Below are positions 10,069 to 20,332 of a stretch of DNA of 64,000 bases, piece after piece; the first letter of the stretch is position 1, and every line of letters starts with the position of its first letter. The stretch is from Epilithonimonas sp. JDS (lineage in GTDB: Bacteria > Bacteroidota > Bacteroidia > Flavobacteriales > Weeksellaceae), in the NCBI RefSeq assembly GCF_021261315.1, contig NZ_JAJSAX010000001.1, forward strand, positions 372,001 through 436,000, given 5' to 3'. Under the pieces are notes generated by a model. The model was given only the letters and a program-made list of their open reading frames with translations. It was not told where the DNA came from and did no database searches. Both the position numbers and the translations under genes were made by a program.

Positions 10069-11202
10069 TTAAAATTGAAAATTACTAATTACTTCATAAA
10101 TTCTTTTTTTATCATCATTGGTTAGGTTGGAACCAGAGGGCAGACACAAGCCCTGGTTGAATAATTCTTCTGCCACATTTTCCCCGTAGTACGGACAATC
10201 TTTGAAAACTGGCTGAAGGTGCATTGGCTTCCACAATGGCCGCGTTTCTATATTTTTTTCGGCAAAAGCATTCATTAAATCATGATTTGTTTTTGAAGTC
10301 AAATCTTTGTTGATGGTAATGCTTGTAAGCCAATGGTTGGAGTAAAAATCGGAATCGGCTTCCGAGAAAACATCTACAGCTTCTGTCTCAGAAAATAATT
10401 CCTTGTAGAAATCGTGATTGGCTCTTCTCTGATTGATCCTGTCATTCAAAACTTCCATCTGACCTCTTCCAATTCCGGCGCAGATATTACTCAATCTGTA
10501 ATTGTATCCCACTTCGGAATGCTGATAATGTGGTGCCTGATCTCGGGCCTGGGTTGAGAGAAAAATTGTTTTGGTTTTTTGCTCTTTTGTACTGGTTACC
10601 AAAGCGCCGCCACCTGACGTGGTAATAATTTTGTTACCATTGAAAGACAATAATGCAAACTCACCGAATGTACCGCATTTTCTGCCTTTATATGTTGAGC
10701 CCAAAGACTCCGCACTGTCTTCTACCAATGGAATCTCGTATCTGTTACAAACTTCCAGAATTTCGTCCATCAATGCCGGCATGCCGTACAGATGAACTAC
10801 AATTACCGCTTTTGGTTTTTTGTGATTTTTGATTCTGTCCTGGATTGCAAGTTCCAAAAACTCGGGAGACATATTCCAGTTAGTTTTGTCAGAGTCTACA
10901 AATACAGGTGTTGCACCAAGATATTTGATTGGATTTGCTGATGCAGAAAATGTAAAAGACTGGCAGATTACTTCATCTCCGTAGCCAACACCTAATTGTA
11001 TCAAAGCCAAATGTAATGCTGCAGTTCCCGAACTGAGTGCAGATGCAAATTTATTTTCTTGAAGGAAATCTTCTATTGCTATTTCGAATTCATCCACATT
11101 TTTACCTAAAGGTGCTACCCAGTTGTGATCAAATGCTTCTTGAATATATTTCATTTCTCCGCCGCCCATATGTGGTGACGATAGCCATATTTTAGCCTCC
11201 AT
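10069..11202 (-). CDS. DegT/DnrJ/EryC1/StrS aminotransferase, PglE-like
   Basis: 377 aa PLP-dependent sugar aminotransferase. The family start IWLSSPHMGGGEMKYIQEAF and the PLP-binding block LSFNGNKIITTSGGG (Lys191 as the Schiff-base lysine) are clear. This subgroup aminates C4 of UDP-4-keto-6-deoxy sugars using glutamate. It is 15 bp upstream of the dehydratase gene that would supply the keto sugar, and near an acetyltransferase that would act next. It is close to the usual family length (about 380 aa) and shows no obvious defect. PglE or LegC-type chemistry is inferred from similarity and context. Confidence 0.92.
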   Translation of the reverse strand: MEAKIWLSSPHMGGGEMKYIQEAFDHNWVAPLGKNVDEFEIAIEDFLQENKFASALSSGTAALHLALIQLGVGYGDEVICQSFTFSASANPIKYLGATPVFVDSDKTNWNMSPEFLELAIQDRIKNHKKPKAVIVVHLYGMPALMDEILEVCNRYEIPLVEDSAESLGSTYKGRKCGTFGEFALLSFNGNKIITTSGGGALVTSTKEQKTKTIFLSTQARDQAPHYQHSEVGYNYRLSNICAGIGRGQMEVLNDRINQRRANHDFYKELFSETEAVDVFSEADSDFYSNHWLTSITINKDLTSKTNHDLMNAFAEKNIETRPLWKPMHLQPVFKDCPYYGENVAEELFNQGLCLPSGSNLTNDDKKRIYEVISNFQF

Positions 11203-11345
11203 TATTTTATTATTATTTACTGAATATCAATTATTTTAACATTATTACAATAATTAACTCCCATTATCATTAAATTAATATTTAAAATCAATTTTATTTT
11301 TTTGATTTAAATATCACAAATGACCCGTTATATTATAAGATTTTG

Positions 11346-11353
11346 CAAAGTTA
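11346..11353 (-). promoter_or_regulatory. -7 promoter box upstream of the aminotransferase gene
   Basis: Minus-strand TAACTTTG matches TAnnTTTG, in the 216-bp AT-rich gap between the acetyltransferase and aminotransferase genes. This would give a leader of about 140 nt. No convincing -33 TTTG is seen at the ideal distance, so it is a tentative internal promoter. Confidence 0.4.
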
Positions 11354-11418
11354 ATTAATTATGTATAAACTAATTCTGTTTAACTGTTTTTTCTATTATC
11401 TATTTTGAATCTAGATTA

Positions 11419-12033
11419 TTAGTGATTTTCTATAGTCTTGATAACTCTCGCAGGATTGCCAGCCACGACGGCATAATCCGGAACATCCTTCACAACCACA
11501 GCTCCGGCTCCTACCACAGACCATTTTCCAATTGTAATATTTTGCTTGATACAGGCTCCGATACCAATTTGGGCTCCTTCTGATACTTTTATGTTTCCCG
11601 CCAAAGCAGCCTGAGGAGAGATATGAACATAGTCACTAATTTCACAATCGTGATCTATGCTCGCAGATGTATTGATGATACAGTGATTACCAATTTTGCA
11701 GGATGAATTGATTACAACACCACCCATTACAGCATTCCCTTTGCCTAATTCTATATTTCTAGAAACAATTGCTCTCGGATGGATCAGATTAAAAAATTCT
11801 GCTTGGGAGTTTTCTGCATTTTTCTTTCTGCTGAGATTACTTCCAAGGGCGAAAAAAAGTTTTTCATTTTTAGGAAAATCAGAAAGGTGATGAGAAACCG
11901 GATATTTCAAAATCTCTTTAACCTCAACATTTTGATCATAAACGCCAGCCACTTCGTAGCCTGATAATTCCGCTATCTCTATTACAACTTTCGCATGACC
12001 TCCGGCTCCGGCTATATAAATCTTATTATTCAT
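11419..12033 (-). CDS. PglD-like sugar O/N-acetyltransferase (left-handed beta-helix)
   Basis: 204 aa. The N-terminal PglB-like Rossmann subdomain ([20 protein letters not shown]) binds UDP-sugar in PglD. The C-terminal half is a hexapeptide-repeat left-handed beta-helix ([19 protein letters not shown] onward, with [20 protein letters not shown] near the end) that binds acetyl-CoA. The His in the SIDHDCEI motif is the predicted catalytic base. In PglD this enzyme acetylates the 4-amino group of the UDP-amino sugar. Its start overlaps the end of the PglC-like gene by 8 bp, so the two are translationally coupled. Substrate is inferred from neighbours. Confidence 0.9.
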   Translation of the reverse strand: MNNKIYIAGAGGHAKVVIEIAELSGYEVAGVYDQNVEVKEILKYPVSHHLSDFPKNEKLFFALGSNLSRKKNAENSQAEFFNLIHPRAIVSRNIELGKGNAVMGGVVINSSCKIGNHCIINTSASIDHDCEISDYVHISPQAALAGNIKVSEGAQIGIGACIKQNITIGKWSVVGAGAVVVKDVPDYAVVAGNPARVIKTIENH

Positions 12034-12631
12034 TTCCTTTAAAACTTTCTGTAGTTGCCTGTCCGGCGGTGTTGATACCTTCAGATTTAATCACTTTTTT
12101 CACGGTTAGCAAAAGAATCTTCACATCCAGCAAAAAAGTCAAATGATCCACGTACCAAACATCGTATTCGAATTTCTTTTCCCAGCTGATGGTATTTCTG
12201 CCATTGACCTGCGCCCAGCCTGTGATGCCCGGTTTAATAATGTGTCTTCTTTTCTGTTCTGAGTTATACAAAGCCAGATAACTTACCAAAAGTGGTCTTG
12301 GTCCGATGAAACTCATATCGCCTTTCAAAACATTAAACAGCTGTGGCAGCTCATCCAAAGAAGTCTTCCTAACAAACTTCCCCATTTTGGTCAGTCGGAA
12401 TTCATCCGGCAAAAGATTACCTGATTCATCCTTCTGATCTGTCATCGTTTTGAATTTTACAATCCTGAAAACTCTTTCATCTTTCCCCGGTCTTTCCTGA
12501 AAAAAGAAGACATTTTTCTGATTGAAAAAATACAGCAGTATGATTAGAAGTATAAATACCGGAGAGAGAACTAAGATCAAAGCTAATGAGAGCAAAAAAT
12601 CGAATAAGGGTTTAATGATATTTCTGTACAT
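12026..12631 (-). CDS. PglC-like phosphoglycosyl transferase (polyprenyl-phosphate sugar-1-P transferase)
   Basis: 201 aa, the small monotopic PGT type rather than the long WbaP/CpsE type. A single N-terminal re-entrant hydrophobic segment covers about residues 7-36. The catalytic core includes [10 protein letters not shown], the [20 protein letters not shown] motif with the Asp-Glu dyad, and GPRPLL. It would load the first sugar-1-phosphate onto undecaprenyl phosphate and so commits flux to the polysaccharide. It overlaps the PglD-like gene and begins 12 bp after a 28-nt palindrome that ends the preceding small gene. Confidence 0.93.
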   Translation of the reverse strand: MYRNIIKPLFDFLLSLALILVLSPVFILLIILLYFFNQKNVFFFQERPGKDERVFRIVKFKTMTDQKDESGNLLPDEFRLTKMGKFVRKTSLDELPQLFNVLKGDMSFIGPRPLLVSYLALYNSEQKRRHIIKPGITGWAQVNGRNTISWEKKFEYDVWYVDHLTFLLDVKILLLTVKKVIKSEGINTAGQATTESFKGNE

Positions 12632-12642
12632 AATGACAAAAC

Positions 12643-12670
12643 AAATCCGAAATTCTAGAATTTCGGATTT
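12643..12670 (-). terminator. Perfect 28-nt palindrome between the small secreted-protein gene and pglC-like gene
   Basis: A perfect inverted repeat with 13-bp arms around a central TA, starting 5 bp after the stop of the small secreted-protein gene. On the minus strand it is followed by TGTTTTG rather than a clean U-run. It can act as a terminator or as an attenuator/processing site that sets expression of the polysaccharide genes downstream. Confidence 0.6.
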
Positions 12671-12675
12671 GATAT

Positions 12676-13038
12676 TTAAATATTAATCTTTTTGTTTTTA
12701 GCTTGATAATAAATCATCAGAAATATACCTAGTATTACGAGATAAGGAATATAGTCATTGATTGGAACTGGCTCACCTGGGTTACCAGGTCCTTCTTCAT
12801 GCTCTCCAGGTCCAGGAACACCAACTGCTGCAGATGGCTGGCTTTCTCCCTCGGGTGCAAAACTGTTCGGATTTGCCTCAGCCTGCGTTGCAGAATTGAT
12901 ATTTGGTGACTGTTGCTGACCAGAAGTTGACTGTTGTTGTTCAAAGACATTATCTGTAAACTGAGCAAAAGACATAACACTAAAGGTTACATACAATAAG
13001 GTGAAGTACTTTCTCATTGGTAGTTTAATACTAAACAT
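12676..13038 (-). CDS. Small secreted protein with exosortase-like tripartite C-terminus (PIND motif)
   Basis: About 120 aa. A Sec signal peptide ([18 protein letters not shown]) is followed by a low-complexity Gln/Ser/Pro/Glu/Gly-rich linker, then a C-terminal motif [10 protein letters not shown], a hydrophobic helix ([13 protein letters not shown]) and a basic tail (KNKKI). Motif plus helix plus basic tail is the architecture of exosortase/archaeosortase sorting signals, and it resembles the PID-CTERM type annotated in Flavobacteriia (from memory, not searched). The longest frame begins at TTG (13047). ATGs at 13038 and 13017 are better starts; the latter gives the tidiest signal peptide. 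It lies 76-107 bp after the giant T9SS gene and directly before the polysaccharide genes. Function unknown. Confidence 0.7.
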   Translation of the reverse strand: MFSIKLPMRKYFTLLYVTFSVMSFAQFTDNVFEQQQSTSGQQQSPNINSATQAEANPNSFAPEGESQPSAAVGVPGPGEHEEGPGNPGEPVPINDYIPYLVILGIFLMIYYQAKNKKINI

Positions 13039-13123
13039 AATTTTCAAGCGGTAAAGATATAAAAATTTAATAAATTTTTTATATCCTTATATTAAATTAA
13101 ATTAACGATCCTTTTTTTTAACA

Positions 13124-16100
13124 CTATTTGATAATTTTCTTGGTTCTGATATTACCTGCATTATCTGCTTTAATAATATAGACACCGGAAACGATGGTTC
13201 TTGCATCCAGACGCAACTCTTTCTGAGATGTACTTTTGGAGACAATCAGCTTACCACTTGCATCGTATAATTCTACGTTACCCAAAATCTTAGAAGATTT
13301 GACGACGAAATATTCTCCATCTCTGTAAACCAAGAACTCTGATTTTTTCAGATCATCTGATGCCAGAACTTCTTTGTTTTTATAAACAATTTCGAAGCGC
13401 GTTTCATCTGTTCCTTTATTAGCTGTAAAGATATAATCCTGAGACGTAAGATCTGTGTACAAATTGTTAAGTTTATCAAAAAGATAGATTTTTTGATTGG
13501 TATCAAATATACCTTCTTTACTTCCTAAGCTAATTTTGTAATTGCCAGTAACAGAGTATTTATTCCCCAATGGAATCACATCTTCCAAGTTCAGAGGATT
13601 GCTTCTTGCCTGGATCTGCAACTTCTGAGTATTCAATTTGGAATAGAAAGAATCATCTCCTAATGATAAAATATCTGCATCATAATTAGCATCGTAATTA
13701 TTGGTTGCACCATCTACGTGACCGATAAGAATTGTATTGACGATATTATCAGGCGTGGTCAACATTACCCAATATCTGTTCACATCAGAGGTTCCTTTAT
13801 TATTATAGAACACACCAGCTTCACCAGTTCTTATGGTATTATCATAAGTCAGAGTTTGATTGGTTCCAATATTCTTAGCCTGAACGATGAATGCCTGCCC
13901 CACTTTGATATTTTTTGTAGGAATATAAGCACCCGTTGATGGAGACGGCGTTACTGTTGTCGTTGGAGGCGTTCCACCCAAAAGTGTAATAGTAGCATAG
14001 TTGTTTCCAGCATAAGCCGATCCATCTTGTTTCACGACAGGTGTTACATTGCTCCAGAACCAAGCTTTTGCATTAATAATATTACTGTTGTTACCTAAGA
14101 AGAAGAATTTCACAAAATCCATATTAGAAGGATAAGGGTTTCCTATCAGGTTGTAGCCGTGTTCTACAATTCCACCAGTCCCTGTGTTAGGCGATTTCTT
14201 GATATTAATTGAATAGCTACCGTTATTTGGCGTTCCTACAAATTTTAGATTCGTATCTGAAGTTAGTACAGCAGGATCATATGTAGATTTACCACGTATT
14301 GCGTAGCCTTTTGCATCTATAAACTTAGCATCTGGAGTTGCATAGAATCTATCATCTGACTCATTGTATTGGAAAATTCTGTTATTTGGTGAACCTTCTG
14401 AGAAACCACCTGTACTGTTTGCGGCATTTACATTTGCAGTGTTCAGCAAAGGCTGATCTTTAACAGGCGAGCTCCAGTAAGTATAATCCAGTCTACGCAT
14501 TTTCACATCACGTTTCGCCAGCATTTTTCCTGTATTAGGAATTGTTGAATTCACCTGAAGAAGGTTCGCATCACTTTCCAAGACAAGGTTATCATTAGTT
14601 GCATTGTTTGTGATATCAATCGCATCAGTCACCGTCAAAGAGTTACCTGCAGTGATAGTTGTTTTACCAGTAGCAGCGATTGTCAAAGATTTTGCCTCTG
14701 CATTACTGTTAATAACAACAGTTTGAGTAGCAGGAATGCTTGCACATTTTCCATTATCCGGAACTTGAGCCGGGAACCAGTTTGCTGCTGTATTCCAATC
14801 TGTTCCAGGTCCTCTGAATTCTTTTTTGAGTCTTTCAACAGAGGCTGTATTTATAATTTTATCACAAGTTCCTACTGTCGCTTTTAACTGATAACTTGTT
14901 GCGATGGTCGGCGCAGCATAAACAGTAGTTGCATTGGCAGCTGCTACATAAGGAATCGTGAGCGCTGCATCTGTATACAAACCGGTTGATGGCGTCCATG
15001 TAATTTTTGGTGTAACATTAATTTTTACATTATCGATGATCCAACCGTAATAATCCACAACATTATCGTAGGCTAATCTGAATCTAATTTTAAAATTAGT
15101 ATTACCCATAAAACTAGCCAGATTAATCGTTTCTGATCTAAACATTGCGCTTGCAGGCGCGGTACCTGGAGTAGAAGTACTTGTTGTGAACTGAGTATTC
15201 CATTGCGAATAACTAGATTTATCGAAAGAAACAACACCATTTTTCAATGTAGCAGTACCTACATAACTAGACGTTGGAAACGTTGTCCAGTTTGTCCCAC
15301 CATTGGTTGAATATTCAACATACCCGTAGTCAAAACCTGCTTCGGATGCACAGATATGATCAAACGTCAATTGTGCGGATGCGTATTGAGACAAGTCTAT
15401 AGAATTGGTTAAAACAATTCTCGTGTTTCCAGCAGCATTATCCACCACTCCTGCACCTTCCAAACTAATAGCTTGAGTGCCTTCCGTAAAATATGGTTCG
15501 GTGTAAAATGAACCACTACCAGTTGCGTTAAGCGAGAAATAATCTGAAACTGCAGTTTCAAAGCCTTCTTTTATTAAAGAAACAGCCGTATTTCCTGTAA
15601 CATCCAGCTTAACATAATCCAAAGCACAAGCAACATCGGTTGCACCCGCCGGTGATGAAACAATGGTCGGTTCAAGAACAATATTTGCCGGCGCCACCAA
15701 AATCGCAGCAACCACAGAAGAACGCAGACCAGATTCACAAGTACCGTTAAAGACAGAAACATAATAAGTCGTTGTTTCAGAAATGCTTGGAGTAGACCAG
15801 TTTCCTATAGGTGTTGTCGCTAGCGGCGTACCTCCGGTAGATGCCGAATACCAACGGTACTCGGTAGTTCCAGCAGATCCTACCGCACTTAAGTTCACAG
15901 AACCAGTACCACAATTTGAGCCATTGGTAACTGAGGTGATAGAAACTGCACAGGATTTTTTCACTTCAACATTATCAATAGCTGCGGCAGTATTGTAATT
16001 ATCAAAATTATCATTATTCCATTCAAACACCAATCGCATTGTTTGTCCAGCAAATGAACTGACATCTACGTTCGTGTTAAACTTGGTAGCAAAAGTCGGT

Positions 16101-19100
16101 TGCTGGTTCATATTGTCGTTAAGAAGAACTCTTCCTGCACCAGCGGTGATTTGAGTTCCAGCTACTGGTGTAAATGATGCAGGTACCAACCATACTTTGA
16201 AATAATCATAGTAAGTAGCACCTATATTTTCTCCCACTGCTCTCCAATCATAGTTAATATCTACTAATGTAGTTCCAGACGTAATTGCAATATCACGATA
16301 CGCCTGCACTACGGATGTTGTACTTATATAATTATTATTTGTTCCTGTCGCTGTACTTGAAATGTAAAGACTTTTGGTTCCACCATTATTGACAGCATTT
16401 CCTACAAACCATTTATTTGTCTGTGTTCCATTCACAAGCGTCCAGTTATTTGCGCCTTCAAATCCATCCGCATAATCTAGAACCGCAGCTATGTGAGCTG
16501 TTGTAAAAGTACCAACAGTGCTCCATGCGCTTACATCTGCTCCGCAACCTTTTGTTCTCACCCATACATAATATAGTGTTGATGGATTTAGAGCTGTCAA
16601 ATTAGCAGTTGTCACACCAGCTGCTGTAGTTCCTGATGGTGTAGTAGATGTAATTGGTGCAGTAGACGAATTAGAATAGTAATAATCATAACCTTTGATC
16701 GCACCAGATGTTGGCGCAGTCCAATTAATAGTAGCGGAAGCATCAGTAATGGATGCCGCAGCTGTTAGCGTCGGTACATTTACCACTACCGTTGCATCTC
16801 CCAAATCAAGGAATAGATCAGCAGTTTTATCATTTCCTAAAGCACTGTATTGATTTCTAAATATTAAGTTGATTCCCTGAACCGTAGTACCTGCCGGAAT
16901 ACAGAAGTAATCTGCAAACTTAATAGTAGCTTTATATACATTTGGAGATGTAGACTGTCTTGTAAATTCTACCAATGTTGCCGTATTGTTTGCATCCTGA
17001 GCTGTTGTCCCAATATATTGAAATTGTGATGTAGGGCTTACCTGGACACCGGCATACATCCAGATACTAGTCTGACCATCTGTATAGAAATTATTGACGC
17101 CATCAAAATCTTTTAAATAAACATCAATTGTGTTGTTTACAGTATTGTTTGGCGAAACAGCATCTGTATATACTGTATAATCAGGTGTCGCGACAACTGT
17201 AAATTTATAATCTTCAGCCTCAGAACGAGTTATTGATGAATTACAAGGATCTACAACATTACCATTGGAAAGGTACATAGTTCTCACTCTCATTCTATAG
17301 TCTCCCACTGCAGTACCTGCCGGGACAGTAATAGAACCACTACCAGATGTAACATATGATGCTAAACCATATACTCTTTCCGAAGATTCGAAAACCAAAT
17401 TATTGTTCCAGTCTATCCAAATTGCTGTTCCAGCACTACCGCCAGTCGAAGTAAATGAAAAATCCACAGTACCTGCCGCATACATCTCTACTTTTTGGGT
17501 AGCATAGTTATCCTGATAACCTCCTGTAGTATATGTTGAAGTATTGCTTATATTGGAAGTGTAGCCTTTAGTAGTCGTAAAATTTGAGATATAATTTGTC
17601 GTATTGGTACTTGACGGTCTGCAATATCCATAGTAGAAACTTCCTCCACTTGCCCAAGTACTTTTATCTACACCATTGCAGTTAGAACGCACCCACCAGT
17701 AGTAAGTATTTCCCTCAACCAAACCAGTAGTTATGCTAGCAGTTGTAATTCCTGCACCTACTGAACCTGTAATTGTAGAACCAGCAGTTGGAGCCGTATT
17801 GGTTGTAGAAAGATAATATTCGTAACCGTTTGTAGGCGCAGCAGATGGTGCTGTCCAATTGATATTGGCATTGTTTACAGCAACCATTGCAGATGAAAAC
17901 GGTGCAACTGGAACTTGACAGGTTGGTGTAAGTTCCAGCCTAAAATCATCCACCCCTAAATTCCACGGAGTACCTGTAGAACTTACACTTACTGCAAAAG
18001 TGTAGTTGGCAGCAGATGCAGGCGTGTAGCTATAAGTATATTTTACATAACCTGATGTAGTTTGAGTTGCACTTACAAAAGTAGCTAATTCGGTGGCACC
18101 AGTTAAAATTTGAGAATTGTTAACTAACAATTTTCCTGTCCACCCAGTATTTGTCGTTCCTGTACCAGTGTTATAATAAAAACTAATATCATATGAAGTT
18201 CCTGCTGACAATGCAAATGCAGGAGTCCATAATTGACTTGCTAAACTATTACTATATTGAATAGACATATAATTTGGTGTAGATCTCGGATCATTATATG
18301 TATCCGTAGCCGCATTTGCAGAAACCCACGCCTTTGTACCAGTTACATTACTCCAACAAGTGGGGGCTACTCCAGAACCGATAGTAGACATACTATCAAA
18401 ATTCTCAGTCCAAGGGAAAGAAGAAATTGCATTACAAGAAGTAAGAACTGTCTGTGTCGCACTATTAACACTTGTACAAGACGTTGCGCCAGTTGCTCTC
18501 ACTCTATAGTAATAGGATGTAGCGGGATTCAATCCCGTTACTGCTTGTGATGTTCCTGTAACAGCTAAACCATTGTAACCCGATACGAATGAAGCAAACG
18601 TAGAAACAGTAGAAACATCCAACAGATAGCCTGTCGCACCAGTTACCGCTGCCCAGTTAGCCGTGAATCCTGAACTTGTGACTGCAGTTCCTGCACTGGA
18701 GGTCGGGGTTGCAAGACAAGTGGTAGCAGAACCTGTAACTCCCGTCGAATACCAAGGCGCACCTGCACAGGAATTGGTACTGCTTCGTGAAAACACAAAA
18801 TAGTTATGCTGTGTATTTGGCGTTCCGCCTACCAAATCATAAGATGTCACCGTTCCGTTACTAACTACACATTTATATGTTTTTCCACCAATGACGTAAT
18901 CTGTGCCGGTAACATAAGTAGTTCCTGATGACAATGTAGGAATATCTGTGGTTGTGGTTGAAAGAAAAACCATGTAACCAGTAGGAACTGGTGAAGCAGC
19001 AGTAAAGCCAACCGTCAGTGTTGTAGCTGTTACGTTGGAAATTACGACGTTACTTGGTGCATTTGGAATAGAACAAGCTGTTGTGAATGTGCCGGAAGCG

Positions 19101-20332
19101 CTCCACGCACTTTTATCAGTTCCGTTACAATTTGATCTAACCCAATAGTAATAAGTCGTTGCAGGTAATAATGACGACAACCCTGCTGTTGTAACGCCCG
19201 CTGCAGTTGAACCACTAGGCGTTTGCGAAGAAGTTGGTGTAGTACTACTTGTACTGTAATAATATTCGTAACCACTTGCAGGCGCTGTACTTGGGGCAGT
19301 CCAGCTTATAGTGGCAGAATTAGTTGTTAACAGTGAAGATGTAAGTGCCGTAGGAACCCCTGAACAAGTTGGTGGAGACCATATAAATGTTAATCCTGAG
19401 GCTGGAACACTAGTAGAATTTAAAGTAATTGTAGCAGTATTTGACGATCCTGAAACGGTTCCTGCCCAAGTAGATCCTGACCTGTTATTGAAAATAGAAT
19501 TAGTTGCACCACGCAAACCCACCTGAGGATAAGTAGTGTTACTTGATGTAGTTGTATTAGTTCCATAAACAACACGAACCACATTTGTTGTTTGGGTTAG
19601 TCGTATCTGAAAATTCAATCCACTATTAATACCATAATTATTATAAACAGCCCAATTCTGAAATTGGACCACAAAGTCCGATCCTACTGTCGAATAACTT
19701 ATAGTACCTCCCGCTGTCAAAGATGCAGCTGCATTACTTGCTGTTGCATTTGCGCTTAACGTAATCGTTGTGCCAGAAATCGCTGTAATATAAGTATTTG
19801 CAGGAATACCAGTACCTGTCAAAGGCTCACCTACCTGCAATGCAGCTGCAGTTGCAGTACTACTAACAGTTATTGAGTTACTTCCAGAAGCAATTGAAGC
19901 AGTAACTGCAAAATTGTTATTTACCAAATCCCTTCCAATTGCAGCGACTACTGCATTCCCTGTTGCAGTAGAAATTGGAGTTGTAGCACTTGCTGTAGGA
20001 GTTCCAAAAGATAAAAAACCATTTGAGTTCACATATACAGTTGTACTCGCACTTTGGGTTGTTGTGCCCAAAGTAAAGCTAAAGGGAAGGGTAGCACTAT
20101 AATTTACATCGTCTGCACCACTAGTTCCAACACCGGTATTCCTTACCAGTGTTGTTGCTGTGGTAGGATTTAAAGGTGTATACGTTTCGCTACTTTGAGT
20201 GAAATTATATAGGCTAACTTGTCCATTTAATCCTAAAGAAGTTGAGAAAGCAACCAGAAGGAAAACAAAAAACTTGAAATTTGCAAAATAAAATGCATTC
20301 CTCGTTTGGGAAGATAATAAATTTTTAATCAT
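13124..20332 (-). CDS. Giant T9SS-sorted surface protein 1 (2402 aa): fibronectin III, GEVED, MAM-like, Ig-like domains
   Basis: Secreted multidomain protein. The signal peptide covers residues 1-38. Approximate layout: an N-terminal beta domain (40-320), three FnIII domains (330-630), a jelly-roll-like region (640-800), FnIII (803-900), a GEVED domain ending in SRSEAEDY (900-1050), FnIII (1190-1280), a MAM-like domain (1280-1457), an Ig-like domain (1457-1545), a second MAM-like region (1584-1767), a G8-like NW repeat (1839 onward), then the shared W-S-S-P-V cassette from about 1948 and the type A sorting domain over the last 75 residues (GVYIIKADNAGNIRTKKIIK). The Sec and T9SS pathways would export it and PorU-type processing would attach it to the surface. 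Likely an adhesin or matrix protein; the ligand is unknown. No strong terminator follows. Confidence 0.9.
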   Translation of the reverse strand: MIKNLLSSQTRNAFYFANFKFFVFLLVAFSTSLGLNGQVSLYNFTQSSETYTPLNPTTATTLVRNTGVGTSGADDVNYSATLPFSFTLGTTTQSASTTVYVNSNGFLSFGTPTASATTPISTATGNAVVAAIGRDLVNNNFAVTASIASGSNSITVSSTATAAALQVGEPLTGTGIPANTYITAISGTTITLSANATASNAAASLTAGGTISYSTVGSDFVVQFQNWAVYNNYGINSGLNFQIRLTQTTNVVRVVYGTNTTTSSNTTYPQVGLRGATNSIFNNRSGSTWAGTVSGSSNTATITLNSTSVPASGLTFIWSPPTCSGVPTALTSSLLTTNSATISWTAPSTAPASGYEYYYSTSSTTPTSSQTPSGSTAAGVTTAGLSSLLPATTYYYWVRSNCNGTDKSAWSASGTFTTACSIPNAPSNVVISNVTATTLTVGFTAASPVPTGYMVFLSTTTTDIPTLSSGTTYVTGTDYVIGGKTYKCVVSNGTVTSYDLVGGTPNTQHNYFVFSRSSTNSCAGAPWYSTGVTGSATTCLATPTSSAGTAVTSSGFTANWAAVTGATGYLLDVSTVSTFASFVSGYNGLAVTGTSQAVTGLNPATSYYYRVRATGATSCTSVNSATQTVLTSCNAISSFPWTENFDSMSTIGSGVAPTCWSNVTGTKAWVSANAATDTYNDPRSTPNYMSIQYSNSLASQLWTPAFALSAGTSYDISFYYNTGTGTTNTGWTGKLLVNNSQILTGATELATFVSATQTTSGYVKYTYSYTPASAANYTFAVSVSSTGTPWNLGVDDFRLELTPTCQVPVAPFSSAMVAVNNANINWTAPSAAPTNGYEYYLSTTNTAPTAGSTITGSVGAGITTASITTGLVEGNTYYWWVRSNCNGVDKSTWASGGSFYYGYCRPSSTNTTNYISNFTTTKGYTSNISNTSTYTTGGYQDNYATQKVEMYAAGTVDFSFTSTGGSAGTAIWIDWNNNLVFESSERVYGLASYVTSGSGSITVPAGTAVGDYRMRVRTMYLSNGNVVDPCNSSITRSEAEDYKFTVVATPDYTVYTDAVSPNNTVNNTIDVYLKDFDGVNNFYTDGQTSIWMYAGVQVSPTSQFQYIGTTAQDANNTATLVEFTRQSTSPNVYKATIKFADYFCIPAGTTVQGINLIFRNQYSALGNDKTADLFLDLGDATVVVNVPTLTAAASITDASATINWTAPTSGAIKGYDYYYSNSSTAPITSTTPSGTTAAGVTTANLTALNPSTLYYVWVRTKGCGADVSAWSTVGTFTTAHIAAVLDYADGFEGANNWTLVNGTQTNKWFVGNAVNNGGTKSLYISSTATGTNNNYISTTSVVQAYRDIAITSGTTLVDINYDWRAVGENIGATYYDYFKVWLVPASFTPVAGTQITAGAGRVLLNDNMNQQPTFATKFNTNVDVSSFAGQTMRLVFEWNNDNFDNYNTAAAIDNVEVKKSCAVSITSVTNGSNCGTGSVNLSAVGSAGTTEYRWYSASTGGTPLATTPIGNWSTPSISETTTYYVSVFNGTCESGLRSSVVAAILVAPANIVLEPTIVSSPAGATDVACALDYVKLDVTGNTAVSLIKEGFETAVSDYFSLNATGSGSFYTEPYFTEGTQAISLEGAGVVDNAAGNTRIVLTNSIDLSQYASAQLTFDHICASEAGFDYGYVEYSTNGGTNWTTFPTSSYVGTATLKNGVVSFDKSSYSQWNTQFTTSTSTPGTAPASAMFRSETINLASFMGNTNFKIRFRLAYDNVVDYYGWIIDNVKINVTPKITWTPSTGLYTDAALTIPYVAAANATTVYAAPTIATSYQLKATVGTCDKIINTASVERLKKEFRGPGTDWNTAANWFPAQVPDNGKCASIPATQTVVINSNAEAKSLTIAATGKTTITAGNSLTVTDAIDITNNATNDNLVLESDANLLQVNSTIPNTGKMLAKRDVKMRRLDYTYWSSPVKDQPLLNTANVNAANSTGGFSEGSPNNRIFQYNESDDRFYATPDAKFIDAKGYAIRGKSTYDPAVLTSDTNLKFVGTPNNGSYSINIKKSPNTGTGGIVEHGYNLIGNPYPSNMDFVKFFFLGNNSNIINAKAWFWSNVTPVVKQDGSAYAGNNYATITLLGGTPPTTTVTPSPSTGAYIPTKNIKVGQAFIVQAKNIGTNQTLTYDNTIRTGEAGVFYNNKGTSDVNRYWVMLTTPDNIVNTILIGHVDGATNNYDANYDADILSLGDDSFYSKLNTQKLQIQARSNPLNLEDVIPLGNKYSVTGNYKISLGSKEGIFDTNQKIYLFDKLNNLYTDLTSQDYIFTANKGTDETRFEIVYKNKEVLASDDLKKSEFLVYRDGEYFVVKSSKILGNVELYDASGKLIVSKSTSQKELRLDARTIVSGVYIIKADNAGNIRTKKIIK

